Of a stretch of DNA of 64,000 bases, positions 43,576 to 53,680 are shown one piece after another (the stretch's first letter is position 1; every line of letters starts with the position of its first letter). Under the pieces are notes generated by a model that was given only the letters and a program-made list of their open reading frames with translations, was not told where the DNA came from and searched no databases. Source of the DNA: Planctomycetes bacterium ADurb.Bin069 (GTDB lineage Bacteria > Planctomycetota > UBA8108 > UBA8890 > UBA8898); the NCBI GenBank assembly GCA_002070955.1, contig MWEK01000009.1, positions 62,001-126,000 on the forward strand. Reading direction: 5' to 3'. The translations under genes and the position numbers were made by a program.

Positions 43576-45596
43576 CAGACACCTTCCTTTCCGGCGCGGG
43601 CGGGCCGCAGGAGAATCGGCGTCGCCGCGAGCTTCCGGAAAGCCTCGAGCGCCGCGCGCAGCCCGGGCCATTCATCAGGCTCGATGCGGCGCGAGCGCAT
43701 GGCGAGCGTCTCCTCCACGACGAGAACGCCGTCCGCGATGGACCACTTGGCATCGAGGGCGCCGTTGCCATCGAGCGCCACCGCCGCGGGGAGCCCCTCG
43801 ACGGCGAACCCCTTGGGAAGCTCCATGCGCTCGGCGAGGGCGACCAGCCGCGTGCAGCCGATCCTCGCGGTGAAGCGCCGTGTCGCCGGCCCGGTGGGAA
43901 AAGAAATCTCCTCGCTCTGGAGCGCCACGCCGACGGGGTGGCGCGGCCCCAGCGGGACCAGGAGGAGCGCCCCATCGTCGAGCTTGCGCGCGTAGCCCGG
44001 AATGCGGAAGGAAAGCGCCAGCGTGAAGGGGCGGTCGAGATCGTCCGGATCGATTCGTTCGACATCGGCCACTTCGGCGCGCGCGTCGAGCGCGGCGATC
44101 CATTGGCGGTCCACCGCCGGCCATTCGTGGCGCATGCGGCCGCGGTAGGCGCGCCGCACCGCGGCGTCGGACTGGCCGTCGCTCGCGAGCCGCATGCGCC
44201 CCTCGATCGTTCCGTCGGGGCGCAGCGCCGAGTCGATCGTCACCCGCAGCGGGTGGTTCTCGGGCGGAGACAGCGGCGTCGTCATCAGGTCGGCGCCCTC
44301 CGGGAGCCCCATCAGGACTTCCTGCTGCTGCTCGCGGCTGGACCACATCTCGCGCACCCCCGGAATCCAGGTGGGATCCAGGAGCACGGTCGTGGCATCG
44401 GGCTTGCGCCACACGGTCACGCAGTGGTTGAAATGGTCGGCGGCCAGGCGCTCGATACGCTCGCCGGCCATCGTCATGGCGGCGTAGGATTCGAGGCCCG
44501 CGGCCCTGAGCAGGGCGACGAGGATGCCCGCCTTGTCCTTGCACACGCCGCCGCGGTCCCGGAGCGTCATCGCCGCCGGGTGGAGCGTGTAGCCCTCGCC
44601 CGCTCCCATGTGGAGCCCGATGTAGCGGATGTTCTCGGCCACCCAGTGGTTGAGGGCCGCGACCTTGTCCTCGTCGCGGGTCAGGCCCGCGGTGATTTCG
44701 CCGGCGACCCGCGCCAGTTCGGGCGTCGTTTCGAAACAGCGGGCTTCCTCCTGGACGGCGTGAAACCAGAGCGATTTAGCGCGCCAGTCGCGCGCCGTCG
44801 TCAGGAGCAGCTTCGGCCCCACATCGGACCAGGCGACCATGCCGGGTTCGGAGGGCGGCGGCTTCATGTCGCGCATGGTCACGGTCACGACGCGCAGGTC
44901 GTTCTCGATGCTGTCCGAGACCTCGGCGCTGCCGTTGTAAATCCGGTATTGGAGATGCTTTTCGGGCGCGATCGCGACGCGGTAGCTTTGCTCGATCACC
45001 GGATAGCGCGACCAGAAGGGCACGATATCGTAGAAATGCCCCCGCATGGGGGGCACGAAGCGGCTTTCATCCCCTCCGGACCCGCCCGCGAGCAAGGCGT
45101 AGGTGAAGCCCGCGCGCCGCGTCACGACCTCGACCGCCTCGCCGGGCGCGATCCTGCCCACGGGGAGCAGCTTGTGGCGCGAGTTCCAGTAGATCATGCT
45201 TTGGGGGTCGGGGAGGTCGAGCGCGGAGGCCGGATCCACCGTGCGCGCGGCGCCGCCCGCCGAAAAAACGCGGCAGCGCAGGACGGCGATGGCGGCGGAC
45301 AGCGGGTCGTAATCGTATTGGCCCACGACGAGCGCCCGCGCGCCGGCGGGGGTAAGCGCCTTGGCGAGGGTGTGGCGGACGGTCCGCGCCAGCCCGCTCT
45401 CCTCGACCGCGACATCGCTCCGATCGAAGACCATGACCAGGTCGGCGCCGGGATAGGCGCCGGCCGAGACCGCAGCAAGCTTCTTGGCGAGAGTCTCGGC
45501 GGGGACATCCCACGGTTCGGCCGCCGCGGCGCCGGCGGCAAGCAGCGCCGCCAAGGCCGGCGCGAACGCGCGGCTTCCTCCTCTCGGATTCCTCAT
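43575..45596 (-). CDS. DUF3857/transglutaminase protein, catalytic residues intact
   Basis: The 673-residue protein has an ATG with GGAGG seven bases upstream and a signal peptide (about 8-26). The DUF3857 beta domain (YDYDPLSAAIAVLRCRVF, KLLPVGRIAPGEAVEVVTRR) is followed by a transglutaminase core with Cys in RGGVCKDKAGILVALLRAAG, His in ADHFNHCVTVW and Asp in VLLDPTW. Members are exported cysteine enzymes with transamidase or peptidase folds; substrates are unknown. It is the first gene of a two-gene coupled unit with the degenerate paralogue. Confidence 0.88.
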   Translation of the reverse strand: MRNPRGGSRAFAPALAALLAAGAAAAEPWDVPAETLAKKLAAVSAGAYPGADLVMVFDRSDVAVEESGLARTVRHTLAKALTPAGARALVVGQYDYDPLSAAIAVLRCRVFSAGGAARTVDPASALDLPDPQSMIYWNSRHKLLPVGRIAPGEAVEVVTRRAGFTYALLAGGSGGDESRFVPPMRGHFYDIVPFWSRYPVIEQSYRVAIAPEKHLQYRIYNGSAEVSDSIENDLRVVTVTMRDMKPPPSEPGMVAWSDVGPKLLLTTARDWRAKSLWFHAVQEEARCFETTPELARVAGEITAGLTRDEDKVAALNHWVAENIRYIGLHMGAGEGYTLHPAAMTLRDRGGVCKDKAGILVALLRAAGLESYAAMTMAGERIERLAADHFNHCVTVWRKPDATTVLLDPTWIPGVREMWSSREQQQEVLMGLPEGADLMTTPLSPPENHPLRVTIDSALRPDGTIEGRMRLASDGQSDAAVRRAYRGRMRHEWPAVDRQWIAALDARAEVADVERIDPDDLDRPFTLALSFRIPGYARKLDDGALLLVPLGPRHPVGVALQSEEISFPTGPATRRFTARIGCTRLVALAERMELPKGFAVEGLPAAVALDGNGALDAKWSIADGVLVVEETLAMRSRRIEPDEWPGLRAALEAFRKLAATPILLRPARAGKEGV

Positions 45597-45752
45597 GCGC
45601 ACCTCCGTTCCGATCCATCATAAGGGAAGGCGGTGAAACCGAGAAGCGGAGGGCGCGCGGCCGAGCTGCCGCCGCGACGCGCGGCGCGGGCAAGAAAAGG
45701 CCGCGCGGCCCCTTGGGGAATCCACCGGCGATGAAGGCCGACCGCGCCGGGC

Positions 45753-47087
45753 TCAGAAGGCCTTCGTCATGCCCGGCATGGCGACGGGGTAGCGGCCCTG
45801 GGCATCCGGCGCCACCGGCGGTTCGCCGTCCATCGTAAGCTGCTCGACGTTCGGGGCGAGGACGAGGTCCGAGGCCAGCGCCTCCCGCCACGTCACCTCC
45901 CGCCCCGACTCGGCGGCCATGCGGCCCAGGACACCCACGAGGGTCGCGTAGGCGCAGCGCTCGGTCTCGTTGTAGGGCTTGTCCCGCCTGATGGCCTCGA
46001 AAAGCCGTTCGTGCTCAATTCGGTACTGATTGCCGAACTCGCCCTTGAACTCCCAGATCTGGTTTTCGGGCGTTTGTTTCCAGGCCTTGAAGATGCGCGG
46101 CTCGCGGATGCCCTCTCCGAGGACGGCCGAGCCCTTGGCGCCGTGAATGATGTCGCCGAAGAAGCCCCAGCAGTTGTCCATGTGGCGGCCCTGGCCGAAG
46201 AGCCGCGTCCCGTCGGGGAAGCTGTATTCCACGGCGTAATGGTCGAAGAGCTGATCGGGCGCCATGCGCACCTGGCGGCCGCCCTGGCCCTGGCACGAGA
46301 CCGGCCACGCGCCCTTCACCCAGCAGCACACGTCGAGGTTGTGGATCAGCCAGTCCAGGAGAAAGCTCCCGTTGAGCCAGGTGAAGTTGCTGTAGTTGCG
46401 GATCTGGTGGGCGACCTCGCTCATGCCCGGATCCTTGGGCGCGAAGCCCACCGGGCCGTGTTCGCGGTACGCCCAGCACGTCACGACCTCGCCGATCACG
46501 CCCGCGTGGATCCGCTCCACCGCCGCTTCCAGCGCCGGGGAGTGGCGGCTCATGAGCCCGCCCGCGATCTTCAGATTTTTCCGCGCGGCGGCCTCGCCCG
46601 CGGCCAGGACCCGGCGAATGCCGGGCGCGTCCACCGCGAAGGATTTCTCCATGAAGACGTTGACGCCCTTGGCGACGGCGTATTCCAAGTGCGGCGGCCG
46701 GAAGACGGGCGGAGTGGCCAGAATTGCCACTCCGTTGGGGCCGAGGCAGTCGATGGCGCGCTTGTAGGCATCGAAACCCAGGAACCGGCGCTCCGCGGGG
46801 ACATCTACCTGGCTCGGGAACCGCTGCGAGAGGTTGCCGTGGCTCCCTTGGATGCGGTAGTCGAAGACGTCGGCCATGGCGACCAGCTTCGTCGGGCCGC
46901 TCGTGGTCGCCAACGCATCCGCCGCCGCGCCCGTGCCGCGCCCGCCGCAGCCGACGAGCGCCACCGTGATCGTGTTGTCCTCGCCGGCGTGGACGTGGGG
47001 AATCGCCGCCGCCGCCAGGGCGGTCGCCGCGCCCGTCCGCCTCAGAAACTCGCGCCGCGAAGGGGCCGTCGTTTTCTTGTCACTCAT
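45753..47087 (-). CDS. Gfo/Idh/MocA family oxidoreductase, Tat-exported
   Basis: The 444-residue protein has GGAGAGG before its ATG. A twin-arginine signal, SRREFLRRTG (RR at 11-12), and an Ala-rich h-region precede the Rossmann domain with GCGGRG at 47-52. The usual EKP reads MEKSFAVDAPG, a Ser for Pro change in the family motif. The C-terminal half has GSFLLDWLIHNLDVCCWV, the His-containing block of this class. Exported relatives act on sugars or as NAD-linked glycosidases. It is 137 bp from the fucose-isomerase-like gene on the same strand. Confidence 0.9.
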   Translation of the reverse strand: MSDKKTTAPSRREFLRRTGAATALAAAAIPHVHAGEDNTITVALVGCGGRGTGAAADALATTSGPTKLVAMADVFDYRIQGSHGNLSQRFPSQVDVPAERRFLGFDAYKRAIDCLGPNGVAILATPPVFRPPHLEYAVAKGVNVFMEKSFAVDAPGIRRVLAAGEAAARKNLKIAGGLMSRHSPALEAAVERIHAGVIGEVVTCWAYREHGPVGFAPKDPGMSEVAHQIRNYSNFTWLNGSFLLDWLIHNLDVCCWVKGAWPVSCQGQGGRQVRMAPDQLFDHYAVEYSFPDGTRLFGQGRHMDNCWGFFGDIIHGAKGSAVLGEGIREPRIFKAWKQTPENQIWEFKGEFGNQYRIEHERLFEAIRRDKPYNETERCAYATLVGVLGRMAAESGREVTWREALASDLVLAPNVEQLTMDGEPPVAPDAQGRYPVAMPGMTKAF

Positions 47088-47223
47088 GGGGCGCCTCTCC
47101 TTTCGCGCAAGAAGCCGCCGCGCCGCCCGCGCGCCGCGCCGCGATCAGGCGCGGCGCGCGGAAGCGCGATGCTTGATGATACTCCGGCGCCCCGCGGCGC
47201 ACAATGCGCGAGGCGTCTCGCCC

Positions 47224-48921
47224 TTACCTGAGCTTGGTCGCCAGCTCGCCGCCGTTCAACACGTAGAGGAGCGGCATGGGCCGGTCGACGCCCTCCACGA
47301 AGGCCGGGCGGTTCGCCCAGGGCGTCGCCGAGATCACGCCCGCCAGGTCCAGCCAGTACTGGACCCGCGCCGGCGCCAAGTCCCATGTCATGTGGAGATG
47401 GTTGGCGGGCGCGTACTGCTTGTACTCCGCCATCGACGCGTACTTCGGCAACACGAAGGTGTGCGGCCAGGTCGGGTCGGTCGCGCCGCACACCGCCTTG
47501 GCCAGTTTCGCCGGCAGCTCCACCGTCACGGCTTCATCCCAGATCAGCGCGAAACGGTTCATTTGCGCGCTGTAGGCCAAGCGGCCGGCGATGCCCTCGA
47601 TGCCCCCCGGCGTCAGGAACGTCACCGAGTTGCCGCCGCCCGGGAAGTAGTGCGGGTCGGCCGCCGGGAAGGAGACGTTCGCCATGATCTTCTCCACCGA
47701 GACGCCCGGCGCCGCCGCCCAGTCGAAGGACGCGCTTCCGGAGTTGTTGCCGTCCACGAAGCCGCGCTCGGCCCACTCGGCCCGCGCCGCCGGGACCTTG
47801 AGCTTCTGGGCGAACGCCTTGATCTCGAAGGGCTCCCACACCTTGCGGAAGTCCATGAAGAGCGGCGGATTCCCCCCCGCCAAATACGTGAAGAAAAGCA
47901 TGGTCAGGAGGCCTTGCACGTCCGCCTCGGTCGCGTAGGGCAGGGGCGGCTTCCTGCCGTTGTGGTCGAAGGTGGAGTTGAACAGCGACTCCATGACGTC
48001 GGGAACGGGCAGCGGCGTCCCGCGGCGGTCCGAGCCCCATTCGAGCTGGTTCATGAACCCGCCGCCGACGGCGTTGAGATCCTGGAGCAGATCGCGCATG
48101 ACCAGGTACATGGCCAGCTCCGTGTTGAAGCGCGCGCTCTGCGCCTCGTCCCGGAGCTCCAGGCGCTTGCCCGCGTGGCGATCGATCCAGCCCCGCAGGG
48201 CGGCGAGTTCCTTCGCCTTGTAGGCTTTCTTCGTGACCATGTCGGCGAAGAGCTTCATGTCCAGGCGCGTCATTTCCAGGCCGAAGGTGTTGCGCGTGGG
48301 AATGACGTGCGCCAGCGCCGTCTCCATGCCCATGGAATCGTGGCCGAAAACGACGACGCGCTTGCCGCGGAGGTACTGGTGCGTCACCGCCGCGTAGCAC
48401 CAGTCGACGAGCGCCGCGATGGTCTTCTCGCTGATGCGCGGCTTGAGGCCGGTGTCATCCCAGTTGCCGACGTTGATATGGACCAGCGTGCCGCTCTGGC
48501 TCAGGGCGCCGCTCAGGGCGTGCGTGAAGACGACGCCCGGCTTGGGTCCGCTGTTGCCGCAGGTGAGGTTGATCGGCGTGCCCTTGGGGAAGTGGCTCAG
48601 GAGCGAAATCACGGTGAGCTGCGGGAAGGCCCACGTGTCGGGAACGCACACGAGCACCTGGACGCCCTCTTGGAGAAACCGCGTCGCCACCACGTCGGCT
48701 TCCTTCTCGCCGTCCACAAGCAGCGGGCTCCAGACCACCGGCACCGGCGTTTTGTCGGGCAGCGCGATGCCCGCGATGCTCTCGGCGACGATCTGGACGA
48801 TGTTCGCGGCGCGGGCCCGCGCGGCTTCGTCGATGCGCGGGTCGCCGGTGGCGAAAACGCCGATCACCGGGAGCCTGGGTTTGACGGTCCTGTCGCCGGA
48901 AAGTTGCCTTGCGTGTGCCAT
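47224..48921 (-). CDS. L-fucose/L-arabinose isomerase family enzyme
   Basis: The 565-residue protein is slightly shorter than E. coli FucI (591). Alignment by eye gives ATEADVQGLLTM for FucI ATENDSLNGVAM, LFMDFRKVW for VFADVRTYW, NSGSASFD for NSGSAALD, GGNSVTFLTPGG for GGYSSRFLTEGG and ANHLHMTWD for ANHGVLTIG. The Mn-binding residues of FucI therefore correspond to Glu332, Asp357 and His508. Such enzymes interconvert aldoses and ketoses, e.g. L-fucose to L-fuculose. The N-terminal part diverges strongly, so the sugar is uncertain. AAGGAG precedes the ATG. Confidence 0.88.
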   Translation of the reverse strand: MAHARQLSGDRTVKPRLPVIGVFATGDPRIDEAARARAANIVQIVAESIAGIALPDKTPVPVVWSPLLVDGEKEADVVATRFLQEGVQVLVCVPDTWAFPQLTVISLLSHFPKGTPINLTCGNSGPKPGVVFTHALSGALSQSGTLVHINVGNWDDTGLKPRISEKTIAALVDWCYAAVTHQYLRGKRVVVFGHDSMGMETALAHVIPTRNTFGLEMTRLDMKLFADMVTKKAYKAKELAALRGWIDRHAGKRLELRDEAQSARFNTELAMYLVMRDLLQDLNAVGGGFMNQLEWGSDRRGTPLPVPDVMESLFNSTFDHNGRKPPLPYATEADVQGLLTMLFFTYLAGGNPPLFMDFRKVWEPFEIKAFAQKLKVPAARAEWAERGFVDGNNSGSASFDWAAAPGVSVEKIMANVSFPAADPHYFPGGGNSVTFLTPGGIEGIAGRLAYSAQMNRFALIWDEAVTVELPAKLAKAVCGATDPTWPHTFVLPKYASMAEYKQYAPANHLHMTWDLAPARVQYWLDLAGVISATPWANRPAFVEGVDRPMPLLYVLNGGELATKLR

Positions 48922-49055
48922 GGCATGCGTCTCCTTGGGTTAAGCCTAAGCCGCGCGGGTTCGACGCCCCGCCGCATGCGGCGCGTCGCGTCACCCCGAG
49001 AATGTATGCGTCGGGCGCCGGGAAAGCAAGGCCGCGGGGGAGGATCGGCCGGCGG

Positions 49056-52000
49056 CTACCCGTCGAGCCTGAGCCGCGCCAGGGCGCAAAGCCGCTTGCC
49101 CGCGGCCTCGAAGCGCTCCTTGCGGCCCAGGAGGATCAGGCAGCCGCGGCGGTCCGCGTCGATGGCGAGCGCGCCGCCGGGGGACAACGCGCCTTCCTCG
49201 TAGGTCGCGAAGGCGCCCGCGACGATCTCGCCGACGGCGAAGGCGTCGAAACCCGCGGCCTTCGAGCGCAGCGCGAACCCGCCCTCGGCCAGCGGCGCCA
49301 GGACGAGGACCTCGGCCGCCGCCAGGTCGCCCCCGAAGGGCGCGAAGAGCACCGACGGCTCGGGCAGCGTCAGCTCGGCGCCCGACGCCAGCTCGATCCG
49401 CCCGCCCGCCGCGAGGCCGAGGGTCTCGCCGCCGGCGCCCCGGTGCACCGCGCAGGCCGAAAGGCCCGACAACGTGCCCGCGAAGCCCTCCTCGCGCCGC
49501 ATCGGCACCGGCGTTTCGGCCGGGTTGGCGATGACGACGAGCGTGCCCGCGCCGGTGGGGACCTCGAAGCGCATCGTCGGGCGCCGCGGCCCGAAACGCG
49601 CCACGAGGCGCGCGTTCAGCTTCTCGTACGCCCGGTTGAGCGCCTCCTTGTCGCCGCCGGCGGGCAGCCGCAGGACGACGGACTCGGGGCCCAGCCTCGC
49701 GAGGCGGCCCGCGCGCTCGTCCTCCTCGTTCGCCAGGAGGAACGGCACCCCGCAGTGAAGCAGCGTGCGCATCGATGTCCCGATGGCCGCATCGACGGCC
49801 TCCTTGCCCGCCGACAGGCGCTTCGCCGACTCCAGGACCAGCACCGCCCGCGGCGCCATGGGCCCCGGCGCGAAGCCGCGCAGAAAAAGGCTCAAGGCCC
49901 TGAAGGCGCGTAGAACCTGCTTGGGCCGCCCGTCCCTGTGGGCCATGCCCCAGGGGAACACGGTGGCGGCCTTCTCCCGGAGATCCCACGAGAGCGCCAT
50001 CGTCGCGCCCAGCCCCGCCCCGGTGAGAACCGTGTAGGCATAGCGCCGGATGCTCTCCTCCGCGAACTCGCCGCTCAGGCCGCGGACGCGGGCGTCGTGG
50101 GCCTCCTGCGCCCCGAACTCCCCGAACGTAAGGCCCTGCCCGGCCAAGCTCCGGTCGGCCCACTTGGCCTCCACCGCCAGGTCCGGAAGCGCGCCATAAA
50201 AGTGAAAACAGGCATAGTCCAAGCCTTCGAAGGCCAGCGCCTTGTCGATGGGGCCGTTCCATGGGAGCAAGCCCACGGTGACGAGGGCGCCGGGATTGCC
50301 TTCCCTGGCGCCGGCGGCGTTGGCGCCCGTCCAGCGGCGGAAGAGCCACAGCCGGAAGCGCTCGCGCAGCTCGCCCGCCGGGTCGGCCCAGGACAGCGCC
50401 GCGCCGCCCAAAACGGCCTCCGGGTCGCGCGCCGCGGGTTCGAGCGTCGCCGCGAATTCCCGCCACAAGCTCCGGTGCGACGCCGTGTTCTCGGCCTTCA
50501 CGACGGGTTCGTTCTGAATGTCGATGAGAAAACCCTTGACGCCGCGGTAGCGCGCGCTCCAAAAGCGCGCCCAGCGCGCCTGCGCCGCGAGCGCCTCGCC
50601 ATCCAGCGCGACCGGCTGCCAGTCGTGAAGCGTGAGCATCGGAATCTGGTCGTGGCGCGCCAGCAGGTAGACGAGCGCGTCGGTTTTGCGGCACAGATCC
50701 TCATCGGGCGGGTCCTTGGCAAGCTGGTCGGCCCTGATGCCGAAGTGCAAGTACCGGATCACGTTGAGGGCGTGGTCGCGCTGCCGGGCGAAGTCGCGCT
50801 GCCAGAGAAGCGGCCCTTCCGACGCCGAATGCCACACCACTCCGGTCTGATTCGTGCCCGTGAGGAACACGGGCTTCCCGTTCACGCGGAAGCGGTTGTC
50901 GCCGAAGGCGAGCGCGGGCCCCTCGACGCCGGCGGCGGGATCCCACACGCAGCAGGCGCACTCAAGAGGCGGCGCGGCGAGGCACGCGTCCTCGGGCGCC
51001 AAGGTGCACGTCGCGCGCAGCACGTACAGGCCGTGGGCGTTCGGCGCGCGCGCCGTGAACGCCTCCCGGCACGTCTCGCCCGGCGCCAGGTCGCGTTCCC
51101 GCAGGAGCACCTCGGCGCCGAAAGCCCGGACCGCGATGCTCCACCTCCGCGTCCGGCGCCCGAAGTTGCCCAGCTCGAGTTCGCCGCTCACGGTCTCGCC
51201 CGGGCGGTAGCAGGCCCGATGCGTGCGTAGCTCCGAGGCTCCGGCGCGGGCGGCGCAGGCGCGGGCCAGTCTCACGATGTAGTCGTCGGGCAACAGGCCG
51301 GGGGCGAAGAGATCGGCGTTGTCGACCCCGAAGAACGCCCACACGCCGCCCCGGAAGGGCGGCGCGGTATGGCGCAGGAGCCCCGCGGCGGGGCCGCGGT
51401 CTCTCCCATAGCGATCGCGGGCCGTAAGCAGCGGCTCCCAGCGGGCGTTGACCGCGGGCGCCACCGGATCGTTCGTGCCGATGAGGCCCACCGCCGACCA
51501 GCCCGCGAAAGCGCCCCGGAGCGCGATCGGGCCGCCGTCGATGCGCGCGCAGCCCTCGAAACGGTCGCTCGGGTCGAACATTCCGATCTGCTCCGCTCCG
51601 AGGCCCAGCGTGTCGCCTCTCTTTCCGAAGCGCGTGTTGATGCTTTCCGCGCCGGCGGCGCCGTCGACCTCCGACGCCGGGACGGCGTGGGCGGTTTCGA
51701 TGAACGTGCCGTCGTCAAGAGGCACCACCGGCGCGTCGAAGGCGTACCCGCCCATGGCCAGAAGGCTCCCGCCGCGGGACAGGAACGCGCGCACGTTCCG
51801 CGCCGCGGGCGCGGGGAACACGGGGCCGAGCGGCAGGACGAGCAGGTCGACGCCGGCAAGATCCGTCCACGCGAGGGCCGCGGCGTCCAGGACGAAGACT
51901 TCGAAGCCGCCGCCCGTGAGCAGCGCCTCGATGCGGCGCGGGTCCGCGGGCGCGCCGCGCCGCGGCAGGCCGGCGGCGTCGAGCACCGCGGCGCGCGGGG

Positions 52001-52595
52001 CGGCGCCGGGCGGCGGCAGCGCGGCCGGCGCGGCGGGCGGGTTCAAGCACACGAAATCCACCGCGCCCACATCGACGGCGAGGCTCGCGTGGGCGCAGCC
52101 CAGGAGCAGCCGGTCCACCGTCATGAACTCCTTGGTCCCGTTCCCCCGCGGCTCGAACCCGAAGCGCGCGAAAGGCAGGAAGACCGCGTGCCATGCCCCG
52201 CCCGCCTCGTCGAGGCCGCGGCCCGCGGGCAAGACCCGCGCGACACGCGCGTCGCCGTCCCGCTCCAGGAGCCACACGTAGAAGCCCGACTCCGGCGCGG
52301 CGGCGCGCACGCGCAGGCGCAGGCGCAGGCCGATGGCGTCCCCCGGCACCGCCACGGCGGCGGCCAGATTGCCCCACCCCCGCGCGCCCCGGACGAACTC
52401 GAGGGCCAGGTGCGGCCGGCCGCCGGGCTCGCCGGCCGGGTCGATCCGAAAGACGAGTCCATCGCCGCCGTCGGCGTTGACGGACCACCCCTCCAGGCGG
52501 CTCGTGTCGCAGGCGGGCGCGAGGGGAAAGGCGCCGAGCGGCGCGGCGCACAAAAGCAGGCTGCACCACGGCGCGGCAAGGGGGGCGCGCGGCAT
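49056..52595 (-). CDS. Large exported clan GH-A glycoside hydrolase
   Basis: The 1179-residue protein starts at ATG 52595 (GGAGG upstream; an in-frame GTG lies one codon earlier) and has a signal peptide (about 5-23). The N-terminal ~170 residues look like a carbohydrate-binding jellyroll; a flavodoxin/GATase-like segment (LLVLPLGPVFP...FLSRGGSLLAMGGY) follows. The barrel begins near RFRVNGKPVFLTGTNQTGV; the acid/base Glu696 is in IDIQNEP and the nucleophile Glu826 in LTFGEFG. Beta-sandwich domains end the chain. The layout resembles GH2/GH5-like beta-galactosidases or mannosidases. Substrate unknown. Confidence 0.85.
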   Translation of the reverse strand: MPRAPLAAPWCSLLLCAAPLGAFPLAPACDTSRLEGWSVNADGGDGLVFRIDPAGEPGGRPHLALEFVRGARGWGNLAAAVAVPGDAIGLRLRLRVRAAAPESGFYVWLLERDGDARVARVLPAGRGLDEAGGAWHAVFLPFARFGFEPRGNGTKEFMTVDRLLLGCAHASLAVDVGAVDFVCLNPPAAPAALPPPGAAPRAAVLDAAGLPRRGAPADPRRIEALLTGGGFEVFVLDAAALAWTDLAGVDLLVLPLGPVFPAPAARNVRAFLSRGGSLLAMGGYAFDAPVVPLDDGTFIETAHAVPASEVDGAAGAESINTRFGKRGDTLGLGAEQIGMFDPSDRFEGCARIDGGPIALRGAFAGWSAVGLIGTNDPVAPAVNARWEPLLTARDRYGRDRGPAAGLLRHTAPPFRGGVWAFFGVDNADLFAPGLLPDDYIVRLARACAARAGASELRTHRACYRPGETVSGELELGNFGRRTRRWSIAVRAFGAEVLLRERDLAPGETCREAFTARAPNAHGLYVLRATCTLAPEDACLAAPPLECACCVWDPAAGVEGPALAFGDNRFRVNGKPVFLTGTNQTGVVWHSASEGPLLWQRDFARQRDHALNVIRYLHFGIRADQLAKDPPDEDLCRKTDALVYLLARHDQIPMLTLHDWQPVALDGEALAAQARWARFWSARYRGVKGFLIDIQNEPVVKAENTASHRSLWREFAATLEPAARDPEAVLGGAALSWADPAGELRERFRLWLFRRWTGANAAGAREGNPGALVTVGLLPWNGPIDKALAFEGLDYACFHFYGALPDLAVEAKWADRSLAGQGLTFGEFGAQEAHDARVRGLSGEFAEESIRRYAYTVLTGAGLGATMALSWDLREKAATVFPWGMAHRDGRPKQVLRAFRALSLFLRGFAPGPMAPRAVLVLESAKRLSAGKEAVDAAIGTSMRTLLHCGVPFLLANEEDERAGRLARLGPESVVLRLPAGGDKEALNRAYEKLNARLVARFGPRRPTMRFEVPTGAGTLVVIANPAETPVPMRREEGFAGTLSGLSACAVHRGAGGETLGLAAGGRIELASGAELTLPEPSVLFAPFGGDLAAAEVLVLAPLAEGGFALRSKAAGFDAFAVGEIVAGAFATYEEGALSPGGALAIDADRRGCLILLGRKERFEAAGKRLCALARLRLDG

Positions 52596-52684
52596 CACGG
52601 TCGGCCTCCTCGCGGGCGCGCGGCCGTCTTCCGGAGGGCGGCGGCTCCGTTGACACGCCCGCCCTTCGAGCGTACGGTGAGGAT

Positions 52685-53671
52685 ATGCCCGCGAACCTCA
52701 CCCCTCAGTATCTGGAGGCCGAGAGAGTTTTCAAGGCCGCCAAGGAACCGGACGCCAAACTCGCGGCCCTCGACGACATGATCCGGCTCCTTCCCAAGCA
52801 CAAGGGCACGGATCGCATGCTGGCCGGCCTCAGGCGCAAACGCTCCGAACTGGTCGACGAATGCGAGAAAGCGAAGGTCAAGGGCCGCCGGGGGCCGAGC
52901 TTCCGCATCCCGCCCGAGGGCGGCGGCCAGGCCGCGCTGGTGGGCGCGCCCAACGCGGGCAAGTCGAGCCTTCTCAGAGCGCTCACCAAGGCGACGCCGG
53001 AGGTGGGGGACTTCCCCTTCACGACCCGCGAGCCCGTCCCCGGCATGATGGCGTACGAAGACATCGCCTTCCAGCTCATCGACACGCCGCCGATCACGGC
53101 GGACTTCATGTTCCCCTGGATGGTGGAAATCTGCCGGAACGCGGATGCCGCCCTCTTCGTGGCCGATCTGTCCACCGACGACGCGCTGGAGCACGCCGCG
53201 GTGGTGCGCGCGCGCCTGGCGGAGAAAAAGGTCGAACTCGTGCCCCAGGCCCCGCGCGAGAGCGGCGCCCCGGTGAAACGTCTGCGGACGCTGCTGGTGG
53301 GGAACAAGGCCGACGCCGCCGAGGCCCTCGACCGGTTCGACGTGCTGGCCGAACTGCTCGGCGAGGACTACCGCAGGATCGCCGTGTCGGCCCTGACCGG
53401 ACAAGGCCTCCCGGAGCTGCGCGCGCTGCTCTTCGACTTTATGGAGGTGATCCGCGTCTACTCGAAGATGCCCGGCAAGAAGCCCGACATGGACGCGCCT
53501 TTCGTCCTGCCCCGGGACAGCACGGTCATGGACCTCGCCCGCAAGGTCCACCGCGACATCGCCGAGCGCCTGAAGTCCGCGCGCCTCTGGGGCGAGGGCG
53601 TCTTCGAGGGCCAGACCGTCAAGCGCGACCACGTGCTCCACGACGGCGACGTGGTCGAACTCCACGACTGA
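52685..53671 (+). CDS. DRG/Obg-like GTPase with C-terminal TGS domain
   Basis: The 328-residue protein has an N-terminal helical region (1-75) before the G domain: G1 GAPNAGKSS (about 88-96), G2 Thr in DFPFTTRE, G3 DTPPI (DTPG in most relatives), G4 NKAD and G5 SAL. The last ~75 residues (PFVLPRDSTVMDLARKVH...HVLHDGDVVELHD) are a TGS domain, an RNA/nucleotide-binding module shared with ThrRS, SpoT and DRG GTPases. A ribosome-associated role is likely. It is transcribed away from the glycosidase and converges on the thioredoxin-like gene. Confidence 0.92.
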   Translation: MPANLTPQYLEAERVFKAAKEPDAKLAALDDMIRLLPKHKGTDRMLAGLRRKRSELVDECEKAKVKGRRGPSFRIPPEGGGQAALVGAPNAGKSSLLRALTKATPEVGDFPFTTREPVPGMMAYEDIAFQLIDTPPITADFMFPWMVEICRNADAALFVADLSTDDALEHAAVVRARLAEKKVELVPQAPRESGAPVKRLRTLLVGNKADAAEALDRFDVLAELLGEDYRRIAVSALTGQGLPELRALLFDFMEVIRVYSKMPGKKPDMDAPFVLPRDSTVMDLARKVHRDIAERLKSARLWGEGVFEGQTVKRDHVLHDGDVVELHD

Positions 53672-53680
53672 GCGGGGCGG

